Shown piece by piece: positions 24,876-32,718 of a DNA stretch of 64,000 nt. Location: contig CAMAXE010000021.1 in the NCBI GenBank assembly GCA_945862145.1, positions 1 to 64,000 of the forward strand, given 5' to 3'. Source of the stretch: Klebsiella pneumoniae. GTDB taxonomy: Bacteria > Pseudomonadota > Gammaproteobacteria > Pseudomonadales > UBA5518. Below the pieces are notes generated by a model. It was not told the DNA's origin. It saw only the letters and a program-made list of their open reading frames with translations, and did not search any database. Position 1 is the stretch's first letter. Every line of letters starts with the position of its first letter. The translations under genes were made by a program, and so were the position numbers.

Positions 24876-24901
24876 GAGGGTGCAACGGGACTCGAACCCT
24901 C
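24876..24901 (-). other. Hairpin with tRNA T-arm-like sequence at the lpdA breakpoint
   Basis: On the minus strand GAGGGT and ACCCTC (24896-24901 and 24876-24881 on the plus strand) can pair around a 14-base loop. The segment reads GGGTTCGAGTCCC, identical to a common tRNA T-arm. No D-arm, anticodon arm or CCA end fits around it, so it is at best a tRNA remnant. It overlaps the stop codon of the amidohydrolase and lies 40 bases from the lpdA break. No T-run follows, so a terminator is unlikely. Confidence 0.25.
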
Positions 24902-26111
24902 AACGAGACGCCAGCCCGAGCAGATCCACCCCATTCCCCCGCATGATCCGCTGCTGCTCTGCCGGGCTGAACGCGTCGAGCTCCTGCAGCATCAGCACAG
25001 ACTCCCGCAGACCCTCGGGGTGCGGGTAATCTGATCCGTGAACAACTTGCGAGACACCCGCGGCGCGCGCTACGGCGGCGATGTCGTCCTCGAAGAAAGG
25101 CACGATCCAGAACTGCCGGCGGAATGTCTCGCTTGGGTTTTGCGGCGGCTTGCCGAAGGGCCAGCGGCTGCGGTGATCGCCGAGGCGGTAGATCTTGTCC
25201 AGCATGGAAAGCAGATGCGGCAGCCACGAGGCGCCGAACTCCACGATCAGGAAGCGCAGCCCCGGGAAACGCGCGGGCAGGTTGTGGAACAGCAGGACTG
25301 CCAGCTGATCGACGATGGTGCGCTCGCCCATGCCGACGAAGGTGTTGAAGGCCGTGAAGCGGTGCGAGGGCGGATTGGCGGGTTCGCCCCAGGGTGCGGC
25401 ATGCATCGCATTGAACCCGGTGGCGCCGATGTGGAACACCACGATCAGTCCGGCTTCCTGCACGCGCGCCCAGAAGGGGTCGAAGTGCGGATCTGCGGGT
25501 GAGCGTCCGTCGATCGGGCCCGTGGTGAGCAGCACGAGGCGCACGCCTTCGGCGATCAGGCGTTCGAGTTCTGTGAGCGCCTGCGGCAGCTCGGCGAGGG
25601 ACATCAGCGCGGTGGCGAAGATGCGGCCATCGGCGCCCCAGCCCCAGTCCTCGGCGAGCCAGCGGTTGAAGCTGCGGATACTCGGGTAGAGCGCCTCGCG
25701 CAGCTCCGGGTCGGCACGCATCTGCCACTCCACGCCGACCCCGAGCGAGGGTATCTGCACCGCTGCCTCCACGCCCTGACGGTCCATCTCGGCCAAGCGA
25801 GGCACACGCTGGGAAAACTGCGGATGCTCACTGCCGAGCAGCGGGTTCAGGTTTACCGCACCGCCTTCCTCGGTGTGGCCGCGCAGGAACTCGACCATCG
25901 CGCCGGGTGCGCCCACGTGGTCGCCCACGGCCGCGCTGAAAAATTGCAGGCGCTTGCGGCCCGCCATCATCACGCCGATGCCGTCGGTGCGACTCCGATC
26001 CACCCATACGGTCTCTTCTCGCCAGCGCGACTCGATGTGCCGCGTGAAGCAGTCATCGACCTCGTAGTAGTGGTTGTCGCAGTCGATCAGGCGGTAGTCG
26101 GGGGCGGGCAT
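24900..26111 (-). CDS. Amidohydrolase (ACMSD/amidohydrolase-2 family)
   Basis: This 403-residue metal-dependent TIM-barrel hydrolase or decarboxylase has IDCDNHYYEVDD at the N-terminus in place of the usual HxH, VVFHIGATGFN with a metal His, EFGASWLPHL, and HGSDYPHPEG carrying the catalytic Asp. The family includes 5-carboxyvanillate decarboxylase and ACMSD-like enzymes of aromatic breakdown. It is a single minus-strand gene, next to the broken lpdA on one side and divergent from the GFA protein on the other. The substrate is unknown. Its N-terminal Asn-His pair instead of His-x-His puts it in a distinct subfamily. Confidence 0.87.
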   Translation of the reverse strand: MPAPDYRLIDCDNHYYEVDDCFTRHIESRWREETVWVDRSRTDGIGVMMAGRKRLQFFSAAVGDHVGAPGAMVEFLRGHTEEGGAVNLNPLLGSEHPQFSQRVPRLAEMDRQGVEAAVQIPSLGVGVEWQMRADPELREALYPSIRSFNRWLAEDWGWGADGRIFATALMSLAELPQALTELERLIAEGVRLVLLTTGPIDGRSPADPHFDPFWARVQEAGLIVVFHIGATGFNAMHAAPWGEPANPPSHRFTAFNTFVGMGERTIVDQLAVLLFHNLPARFPGLRFLIVEFGASWLPHLLSMLDKIYRLGDHRSRWPFGKPPQNPSETFRRQFWIVPFFEDDIAAVARAAGVSQVVHGSDYPHPEGLRESVLMLQELDAFSPAEQQRIMRGNGVDLLGLASR

Positions 26112-26254
26112 TGCTCGGGCTCCTCAGTGAACGGCTGCAGTTTAGCCAGTGTGTGGCCAGACCGGTGTTACGAGGCCGTCAGGCCACCGGTTCCTTGGGG
26201 GGCGGTCCGGCGTGTAGTCTGGGCGTCCCTCCGGGCGGTTTCACTGGGATTCAC

Positions 26255-26653
26255 ATGAGCGCAGCGCTGCATCACGGGTCATGTCTCTGCGGCGCCGTGT
26301 GTTACGCGGTGACCGGACCGCTACGCCCCGTGGTGATATGTCACTGCGGGCAGTGTCGCAAGCAGACGGGTCATTACCTGGCAGCAACCAGCGTCAAGCT
26401 CGAGCAGTTGCGCATCAGCCGCGCCGACACACTGCGCTGGTACCGCGCGAGCGACGCCGCCGAGCGTGGTTTCTGCGGCACATGTGGCTCGGTGATGTTC
26501 TGGCGGCCCGCCGATGGCAGCGGTATCTCCATCACGCCGGGCACCCTCGATGGTCCCACCGGTCTGCGGATTGAAGGCCATATATTCTGCGCCGACAAAG
26601 GCGATTACTACGATGTGCCTGCGGAGGGCTACTGCCGCGCGCAGTGGTCCTGA
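26255..26653 (+). CDS. GFA-family (glutathione-dependent formaldehyde-activating-like) zinc protein
   Basis: This is a 132-residue protein with the zinc-cysteine pattern SCLCGAV, CHCGQCRKQTG and FCGTCGSVMFWRP, typical of the GFA/CENP-V fold. The ATG at 26255 was preferred because residues upstream of it are not family-like. Despite the name, most members have no proven formaldehyde role. It is followed 32 bases later by the alcohol dehydrogenase-like gene on the same strand, so the two are probably co-transcribed. Confidence 0.85.
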   Translation: MSAALHHGSCLCGAVCYAVTGPLRPVVICHCGQCRKQTGHYLAATSVKLEQLRISRADTLRWYRASDAAERGFCGTCGSVMFWRPADGSGISITPGTLDGPTGLRIEGHIFCADKGDYYDVPAEGYCRAQWS

Positions 26654-26685
26654 TGCAGCCCAGCAAAACCCGCGCGGAGCGATCC

Positions 26686-27777
26686 ATGAAACAAGATCCG
26701 GCCCACGCGGCCACCGCCATTCCGGAACGCATGCGCGCCATACTGCTGCGTGGTCACGGCGACATCTCGCAGCTCGAGCTGCGCGATGACGTGCCCGTGC
26801 CGCGCCCCGGTCCCGGTGAGGTCCTGATCCGGGTGAGCGCGGCCGGCGTCAACAACACGGATATCGCAGTGCGCACCGGCTGGTATGCAGGCTCTGTACA
26901 GGGCGCCGACACCGGTGCCGGGCAGGCGCTCTGGACTGGCAGTGCGATGGCATTTCCCCGCATTCAGGGCGCCGATGCCTGCGGGCGCGTGGTAGCAACG
27001 GGCCCGGGAGTGGCGGCTTCGCGTATCGGCGAGCGCGTGCTGGTGGAGCCGATCTTCCGAAGCCAGCAGCCCGATGGCACTTTGCAATTCGACTATTTCG
27101 GCTCTGAACGCGATGGCGCCTTCGCGGAATTCACTGTGGCGCCCTCCGTGCATGCGCATCGCGTGGACTGCGCGCTGGGCGACGCCGAGCTCGCGTCCTT
27201 TCCGTGCGCCTACGCCGCTGCCGAGAACATGCTGCAGCGCGCGGATGTTCGTCATGGCGAGCGCGTGCTGGTGACCGGGGCATCGGGCGGTGTGGGTTCG
27301 GCGGCCGTGCAGCTGGCCGCGCGTCGTGGCGCGCAGGTGATCGCGGTGGCGGGGGAGAGCAAAGCGGCCGCGTTAGGCGCGCTCGGCGCCGTCCGCGTAC
27401 TGGCGCGCGATGTCGATCCCATGTCAGCCCTGGGCCCGGATGCGCTGGATGTGGTGATAGACGTTGCCGGTGGTTCGCAGCTTGGCGGATGGCTGCAGTG
27501 CCTCGTTCGGACCGGGCGTTATGCCGTGGCCGGCGCCATCGCCGGTGCGGCGGTGACGCTGGACCTGCGCACCATTTACCTGAAGGATCTGAACCTCTTC
27601 GGCTGCACCGTATTCGGGCCGGATCTTTTCGCCGATCTCGTGGGCTATATCGAGCGTGGCGAAATCCGTCCGCTGGTGGCCGCGATCTATCCGCTGGCCC
27701 GCATCGGCGATGCGCAGGAGGCCTTCCTGCAAAAAGCGCACATGGGTAAGATCGTGCTTAAGATTGGCTGCGACTGA
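26686..27777 (+). CDS. Zinc-type alcohol dehydrogenase/quinone oxidoreductase family protein
   Basis: This 363-residue MDR-superfamily oxidoreductase has the GroES-like N-terminal domain (PGPGEVLIRVSAAGVNNTDIAVRTGWY), the nucleotide-binding VTGASGGVGSAAVQLA near residue 206, and a typical C-terminus (AFLQKAHMGKIVLKIG). The usual zinc-binding catalytic Cys/His are not clear; Asn-Asn-Thr-Asp stands at the Cys position, as in quinone oxidoreductases. A GGAG 6 bases before the ATG at 26686 supports this start; an ATG at 26653 is an alternative. It probably reduces an enone or quinone using NADPH. It is encoded with the GFA protein upstream. Confidence 0.85.
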   Translation: MKQDPAHAATAIPERMRAILLRGHGDISQLELRDDVPVPRPGPGEVLIRVSAAGVNNTDIAVRTGWYAGSVQGADTGAGQALWTGSAMAFPRIQGADACGRVVATGPGVAASRIGERVLVEPIFRSQQPDGTLQFDYFGSERDGAFAEFTVAPSVHAHRVDCALGDAELASFPCAYAAAENMLQRADVRHGERVLVTGASGGVGSAAVQLAARRGAQVIAVAGESKAAALGALGAVRVLARDVDPMSALGPDALDVVIDVAGGSQLGGWLQCLVRTGRYAVAGAIAGAAVTLDLRTIYLKDLNLFGCTVFGPDLFADLVGYIERGEIRPLVAAIYPLARIGDAQEAFLQKAHMGKIVLKIGCD

Positions 27778-28083
27778 ATCGGGCGGCGGGTGCCGCAGTG
27801 CTTTCATGATCAGCTTGTGTTCGCCAGCCCAGGGCCGCGCCCGGCAGTGCCCGCTGAGAAAACCTCGCCTGCAGGTGTCGAGATTCTTTGCAACTTGGGG
27901 CCGCTGGTTGGGGGCGTCGAATTCGCAAGTGATATAAATCAGATGATTGGAGAATATGGCCTTGATCTTGCCGGCTCCGATGTTGCTGTTGATCTCTGCG
28001 GCGAGGTCGGCTGGAGCATCGCACGCGGGTGCGGTTCAGCAGCCCCTCGGCGTCACCTCTGAATTTGGCTTGGAGCGGCTTTC
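27778..28083. other. Intergenic region before the esterase gene
   Basis: These 306 bases hold no recognised gene. A plus-strand frame at 27790-28062 is open but has no family resemblance and an awkward composition. A weak promoter-like pair, TTGGGG at 27908 and TATAAA at 27933 with 19 bases between, would read toward the esterase. The stretch is less GC-rich than its neighbours. Confidence 0.4.
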
Positions 28084-29622
28084 ATGATGGTCCGGATCAT
28101 CACACTTGTACTGGCGCTATGCGGGTTTTGCGCTCCGGTCCACGCGGCGGGTAACGGGCCGGACAATCCCAACATCCAGTATGTTGGCCGTTGGGATTTC
28201 AGCACCCCCCTGAAGCCCCGAACGGCCTGGCCGGGCACGGGAATCGTCGCCGCATTCGAGGGCACCTCGATCCGCGCCAGCTTCACCGAGGACAACTCCA
28301 ACAATCGCCTGCAGGTCAGCATCGATGATGCAGCGCCCGTCACGGTGCGCCTCGCGCGTGGCACCTCCACCGTGGTGCTGGGCCAGGGCCTCACGAATAC
28401 GGTGCATCGCCTGCGGCTGGTGAAGAAAACCGAAGGCTGCTGCGGCGCGCTGAACTTCGCGTTTCTAGGCTTCCAGCTCGACGCCGGCAAAAATCTGGTG
28501 GCGCCGCCCCCGCGGCCGCCGTTACGGCTCGAGGTCTACGGCGACTCCCATGCGGCGGGCTATTCCGCCGAGTGCAACTGCAACAGCCAGGACACGGCTT
28601 ACAAGAACGCCGCCTATGCCTATCCCGCGTTGCTGGGCAATCTGTTGAATGCGGAAGTGAACAACCAGTCCTGGAGCGGGATAGGCATCTACAACGGCTA
28701 TGCCACCAAGACGATGCCCGAGGTCTTCGACCGGACGCTGCAGAGCGATGTGTCGCCGCTGTGGAATTTCACGGCCTATACGCCGGACGCAGTGGTGATC
28801 AACCTGGGCGACAACGACGTGATCAAGGGCGCCACCAAGGCGCAGATCAAGACGTCCATGAAGGGCTTTGTCGGCAATCAATTGCGCGTGCGCTACCCCG
28901 CGGCGCATATCGTGATCGCGGCGTCCTACGGATGGTCGTACGCCGAGAGTGCGAATTACGTAAACGAGATTGTCGATGAGTTGCAGGCTGCCGGGGATGC
29001 CAACGTGTCATGGGTGAAAATGCCGTGGCTCTCCGGTCAGGAACACCGGGTGTACTGCGAACAGGCAGGCCACGCCAATATCCTGGCCGCCCATATCGCC
29101 GCGCGGCTCGCGCTGCCGGCGCCGACTCCCTCGCCGCTGTCCTGCCTGCCGAACCCGGAGGCACTCAGTAACGGCGATCTGGAGCGTGACACCCTGCCGG
29201 CTGATGCGGGCGCCGATGGCTGGCGGCCTTTCGTCAGCCGCGGCACGGTCGCCGTCCTGGCTGGCACCGCCAGTGCGTCTGCTCAATCGGGCAGCCGTTA
29301 CGTGCGGTTGAATCCAAAGGGTGGCTACGCCGGCATGTATCAGGCCACCGACGCGATACCTCTCCGCTGGTACACGGTCTCGGCCTATTTGCGCAAATCC
29401 ACCTCTGGCACGGCAACCGCCAAGCTGCGGATCGAGTTCCGTGATCAGGCACAGAATCTCATCAGCGAGCAGGTGGCGTCACCGCTTGTCAGCAATGCCT
29501 GGGGGCAGTACTCCGTGGCGGGACGGGCGCCGGCTGGCAGCGGGCATCTGCGCGCGGTGGCGGTATCCGACAGCGGTGCCGTGATCGATGTGGACTCTCT
29601 GGCGCTGGGGGCCTCGAACTAG
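28084..29622 (+). CDS. Secreted SGNH/GDSL esterase, carbohydrate-esterase-2-like
   Basis: This 512-residue secreted protein has a signal peptide (MMVRIITLVLALCGFCAPVHA). A beta-sandwich domain (about 30-135; YVGRWDFS, GTSIRASFTED) comes next, as in CE2 acetyl-xylan esterases. The SGNH hydrolase domain has YGDSHAAGY with the nucleophile Ser, WSGIGIYNG, LGDND, and a final His in the GHANILAAHIAA region. A C-terminal jelly-roll-like domain (about 365-512; NGDLERD, GSRYVRLNPKGGYAGMYQ) resembles carbohydrate-binding modules. It probably removes acetyl groups from a polysaccharide in the periplasm or outside the cell. It stands alone, convergent with the Rieske gene downstream. Confidence 0.85.
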   Translation: MMVRIITLVLALCGFCAPVHAAGNGPDNPNIQYVGRWDFSTPLKPRTAWPGTGIVAAFEGTSIRASFTEDNSNNRLQVSIDDAAPVTVRLARGTSTVVLGQGLTNTVHRLRLVKKTEGCCGALNFAFLGFQLDAGKNLVAPPPRPPLRLEVYGDSHAAGYSAECNCNSQDTAYKNAAYAYPALLGNLLNAEVNNQSWSGIGIYNGYATKTMPEVFDRTLQSDVSPLWNFTAYTPDAVVINLGDNDVIKGATKAQIKTSMKGFVGNQLRVRYPAAHIVIAASYGWSYAESANYVNEIVDELQAAGDANVSWVKMPWLSGQEHRVYCEQAGHANILAAHIAARLALPAPTPSPLSCLPNPEALSNGDLERDTLPADAGADGWRPFVSRGTVAVLAGTASASAQSGSRYVRLNPKGGYAGMYQATDAIPLRWYTVSAYLRKSTSGTATAKLRIEFRDQAQNLISEQVASPLVSNAWGQYSVAGRAPAGSGHLRAVAVSDSGAVIDVDSLALGASN

Positions 29623-29658
29623 GAACCCGCCACACCTCGCGCCGGGGCTCCTGCAGGT

Positions 29659-30780
29659 TCAGGCGCTCAGTTTCGCCACCCAACGGTGGTAGTGCTGCAC
29701 CGCAGGCTCATTGCGCCCGAACAGGAACTCGGTGTTGGCGCCGCTGCGGATGGCCGCCTGGATACTCAGACCGATCTGGTAATCCTCGTCCTGCACCGCC
29801 TGCAGCGTCATCGCGCTGAAAGTGTCTGCGGCTTCCCGCTCCTCGTCTGTCTCCGGCAGCGTCGCGCAGAGCACAGTCTGGCGCGTGATGGTGGTGTCTG
29901 GTGTGGGCCCCGGGAACACCTGGCTCACCAGGCAGTGGTCGCCGAGGATTCCCGAAATCGAGAGATTCGGGAACACCGAATGCACGCGGCGTATATGTTT
30001 TTCGGGTTCCCAGTCGGATTCAGGCTGATCGCGCAGTTCGCCCAGTGTGCGACGCCCGAAGACCAGTCGCTGGTGGGGGCCGAAGGTGTCCCACACCAGC
30101 AGGTTGCCCACCGTGTGCTTGCCCACGGTACGGCCGTGCACGCTGTCGTGGTGGTAGACCTCGAGGTAGCCGTCCAGCGCGACTTTCCAGCCCGGGCCGG
30201 GGAGGTCGCGTTGGGTGTAGATCTGCCAGCTGTCGAGGCGCAGTCCGGCGAGTGGCTCCAGCATGCCCTCCAGCCAGTCGTCGATGCCGAAGGACACACC
30301 GGGGGTCAGCACGCCCCAGATCAGGCCCATGCGCTCGGCGCAGGCGAGCGGGGTGAGCCCGAGCTCCGCGGTGTTCACATCGCCGAATGTCTCGCCGCGG
30401 TAGCGGCCGATCAGGGCGCCTTGATCGTCGTAGGTCCAGGCGTGGTAGGGGCAGGCAAAGACCCGCGCGCTGCCGCTGCCATGCGGGCAGAGTTGCGCGC
30501 CGCGGTGGCGGCAGACGTTCAGGAACGCGCGCACCGCGCCATCGCTGCCGCGCACCACGAGCACCGGCACTCCGAGCAGGTCGAGCGCGACATAGCTCCC
30601 CGGACCCGGCAGTTCGATGGACAGACAGAGCGCGATCGGCTGGCGCTTGAAGACGCGGTCGATCTCGTGGCGGTAGCGGTCCGGATCGGTATAGGCCGCG
30701 ACCGGCATCGGCATGATCCCGGCTGCCTGGTCCGTGGTGCGGGCCACGAAATGCGCCAGCGCGCGCCGGAGCAGAGGCAT
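29659..30780 (-). CDS. Rieske non-heme iron oxygenase, alpha subunit
   Basis: The product is about 373 residues. The Rieske [2Fe-2S] centre is CRHRGAQLCPHG (with Cys and His) and FACPYHAWTYDDQG. The mononuclear iron site is in LDGYLEVYHHDSVHG with the two His four residues apart. Such enzymes hydroxylate or N/O-demethylate aromatic or amine substrates using electrons from a reductase, which is not encoded nearby. The ATG at 30780 gives a family-like N-terminus; a TTG at 30804 with a GGAG ahead is a possible alternative. The SnoaL-like gene directly upstream on the same strand could act as its small subunit, since ring-hydroxylating dioxygenase beta subunits share that fold. Confidence 0.9.
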   Translation of the reverse strand: MPLLRRALAHFVARTTDQAAGIMPMPVAAYTDPDRYRHEIDRVFKRQPIALCLSIELPGPGSYVALDLLGVPVLVVRGSDGAVRAFLNVCRHRGAQLCPHGSGSARVFACPYHAWTYDDQGALIGRYRGETFGDVNTAELGLTPLACAERMGLIWGVLTPGVSFGIDDWLEGMLEPLAGLRLDSWQIYTQRDLPGPGWKVALDGYLEVYHHDSVHGRTVGKHTVGNLLVWDTFGPHQRLVFGRRTLGELRDQPESDWEPEKHIRRVHSVFPNLSISGILGDHCLVSQVFPGPTPDTTITRQTVLCATLPETDEEREAADTFSAMTLQAVQDEDYQIGLSIQAAIRSGANTEFLFGRNEPAVQHYHRWVAKLSA

Positions 30781-30808
30781 GGCATCGTCAGTGTTGGTGC
30801 TCAAGGGA

Positions 30809-31372
30809 TCAGTCTCCGCGTTGTTGCTGCCGGAATGCCTGCCAGGCGGGCAGTGACTCGGGGTAATCGGCCGGCTGCGCGCTGCCACCGATATGCACCC
30901 GCAATTCCTGGTTGAGGCCGGCCGGGTAGTGCTCTGCCGGCACGTAGTAGAGGTAGCTTATCTCGCGGCGCTGAAAGCGCCAGATGCCGGCCTCGCGCCG
31001 GTACTCATCGTGGTAGCGCATGGCCGCCAGGCTCACCACGGCGTCGGGCGTGGTCTCCGCGTGGCTGTAGACGGTGCCGCTGGCGCGGTCGGCGTCCTCG
31101 GGGTCGCAGCGGACGATGACGTCGTGGGTCCAGTGGCAAGAGGGGCCGCGGTTGGCGAGCGCTCCGGCCAGCAGGGCGCAGATGGCCTCGGCGCCGCTCG
31201 CCTGCATCCTGCCGCTCGCCGAGCTGAAGCAGGCATCCTGCGTGAAGAGTTCGCGCAGCCGCGCGATGTCCTGCTCGTCGCAGGCGATGGCGTAGCTGCT
31301 GACCAGTTCCTGGATGGCATTGCGCGACTCGAGTCGGTCGATGCGTCTTGCAAGCTCCGCGATATCCGACAT
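30809..31372 (-). CDS. SnoaL/NTF2-like protein
   Basis: This 187-residue cone-shaped NTF2-fold protein has IDRLESRNAIQELVSSYAIACDEQDIARLRELF at its start (quoted in parts: helical N-terminus, then LFTQDACF) and the conserved late strand IWRFQRREISYLYYVP. The family holds isomerases, dehydratases and small dioxygenase subunits. It lies just upstream of the Rieske oxygenase on the same strand, so a role in the same reaction is plausible. It is divergent from coxG, with a 234-base shared promoter region. Confidence 0.8.
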   Translation of the reverse strand: MSDIAELARRIDRLESRNAIQELVSSYAIACDEQDIARLRELFTQDACFSSASGRMQASGAEAICALLAGALANRGPSCHWTHDVIVRCDPEDADRASGTVYSHAETTPDAVVSLAAMRYHDEYRREAGIWRFQRREISYLYYVPAEHYPAGLNQELRVHIGGSAQPADYPESLPAWQAFRQQQRGD

Positions 31373-31606
31373 GCTGCGATCCCACTGACTTCCCGGCGGG
31401 CAGTAAACGACTCGGTTGCAGTGCCGTCAAACGCCGGGCAGCCGCGGCGCCCGGGGGCCTGCGGCATAGGGATGGACGTCCTACCGGCGCCGCGCGCGCC
31501 GGGCTCTGCTCACCCCGCGCTGCGGCGGCTGCCATCTGCGCTTGCCGCCGCGCGCGCGGGGGTGGAATACTCTCAGCCCTGCAGTACAGTTGAGGCGTCG
31601 GCAAGC

Positions 31607-32203
31607 ATGGAATTCACTGGCGAGTACCCGATTCCGGCCCCGCGCGAGCAGGTCTGGCAGGAATTGAACGACCCGCGGGCACTGCAGGCCTGTATCCCGG
31701 GTTGTGAAGGGTTGGAGCTGGTGGGCGAGAACCGCTATGAGGCACGCCTGTTCGCCAAGGTCGGCCCGGTGCAGGCGAAGTTCAAGGGCACCGTCACGCT
31801 GCAGAATCTCGCGCCACCGGCCTCCTACGACATTGATTTCGAGGGCAGTGGCGGCGTCGCCGGCTTTGCCCGCGGGCGCGCTACGGTCACGCTCACCGAG
31901 GACGGGCCGCACACCCGGCTCGCCTACACGGCCCAGGCCACGGTCGGCGGCAAGCTGGCGCAGATCGGCCAGCGGCTGGTGGATTCCAGCGCCCGCAAGA
32001 TGGCGGACGATTTTTTCGGTGAGTTCAGCCGGCACTGTGCTGCGGTCTCGCCGCAACCGGCCGAGGCGCCTGCCGCCGGCCCCGAGCCAACACCAGCAGC
32101 CGCACTGCTCGCGGGCCCGGGTCCCTCCGGTCTCGGGCTGACGCTGAAGATCGCCGCTGCGCTGGCAGCTCTCGCCGCGCTCGCGTGGTGGTGGCTGCGC
32201 TGA
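31607..32203 (+). CDS. coxG: CoxG-like SRPBCC protein, tail-anchored
   Basis: This 198-residue protein has the CoxG/PhoD-type SRPBCC domain ([43 protein letters not shown]). A Pro/Ala-rich linker leads to one C-terminal membrane helix ([19 protein letters not shown]). CoxG anchors molybdenum hydroxylases to the inner membrane in Oligotropha and its relatives. The ATG at 31607 begins exactly at the conserved domain; the open frame continues further upstream but is not protein-like. It heads the coxG-S-L-M set. Confidence 0.88.
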   Translation: MEFTGEYPIPAPREQVWQELNDPRALQACIPGCEGLELVGENRYEARLFAKVGPVQAKFKGTVTLQNLAPPASYDIDFEGSGGVAGFARGRATVTLTEDGPHTRLAYTAQATVGGKLAQIGQRLVDSSARKMADDFFGEFSRHCAAVSPQPAEAPAAGPEPTPAAALLAGPGPSGLGLTLKIAAALAALAALAWWWLR

Positions 32204-32249
32204 ACGCGCTGGCAGCAACGCGACTGAAACACATCGAGGAGAACAGCCA

Positions 32250-32717
32250 ATGGTAGCTATCGCGGTCAACGTCAACGGGAAGGACATCGAGGCGGAGGTC
32301 GATGGCCGCGTGCTGCTGGTCGAGTTCCTGCGCGAGACACTGCGCTTGACCGGCACGCACGTGGGTTGTGACACGGCGCAGTGCGGTGCCTGCGTGGTGC
32401 ATCTGGACGGACGCGCCGTGAAATCCTGCAACGTGCTGGCTGCGCAGGCCCATGGTTCCAGCGTGCGCACTATCGAGGGCCTCGCCCAAGGCGAGTTGCA
32501 TCCGGTACAGAGAGCGTTCAGCACCCACCACGGCCTGCAGTGCGGCTTCTGCACGCCGGGCATGATCATGACGGCAGTGGACATCATCCGCCGTCATCCC
32601 GACCCCGACGAGGCCGTGGTGCGTGAGCAGCTCGAGGGCAACCTCTGCCGCTGCACGGGCTACGAAAACATCGTTACCGCGGTGCTTGCCGCCGCCGCCG
32701 AGATGAGGAGCAGCTGA
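32250..32717 (+). CDS. coxS: Molybdenum hydroxylase small [2Fe-2S] subunit
   Basis: This 155-residue subunit carries both iron-sulfur sites of the xanthine oxidase family: plant-type [12 protein letters not shown] near residue 41 with a later Cys, and the helical CGFCTPG plus CRCTGY pair at about 100-140. It passes electrons between the molybdenum centre of CoxL and the FAD of CoxM. A GAGGAG precedes the ATG. The large-subunit gene begins 1 base after its stop. Confidence 0.93.
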   Translation: MVAIAVNVNGKDIEAEVDGRVLLVEFLRETLRLTGTHVGCDTAQCGACVVHLDGRAVKSCNVLAAQAHGSSVRTIEGLAQGELHPVQRAFSTHHGLQCGFCTPGMIMTAVDIIRRHPDPDEAVVREQLEGNLCRCTGYENIVTAVLAAAAEMRSS

Positions 32718-32718
32718 G

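Noticed and set aside
24865-24960. Complete tRNA on the minus strand at the aceEF breakpoint
   Set aside because: Only a T-arm-like 13-mer matches; no D-arm, anticodon stem or acceptor pairing fits and the upstream bases are amidohydrolase coding sequence.
27790-28062. Open frame of 90 codons before the esterase gene
   Set aside because: No family resemblance, no convincing ribosome site, and an equally long frame exists on the other strand.
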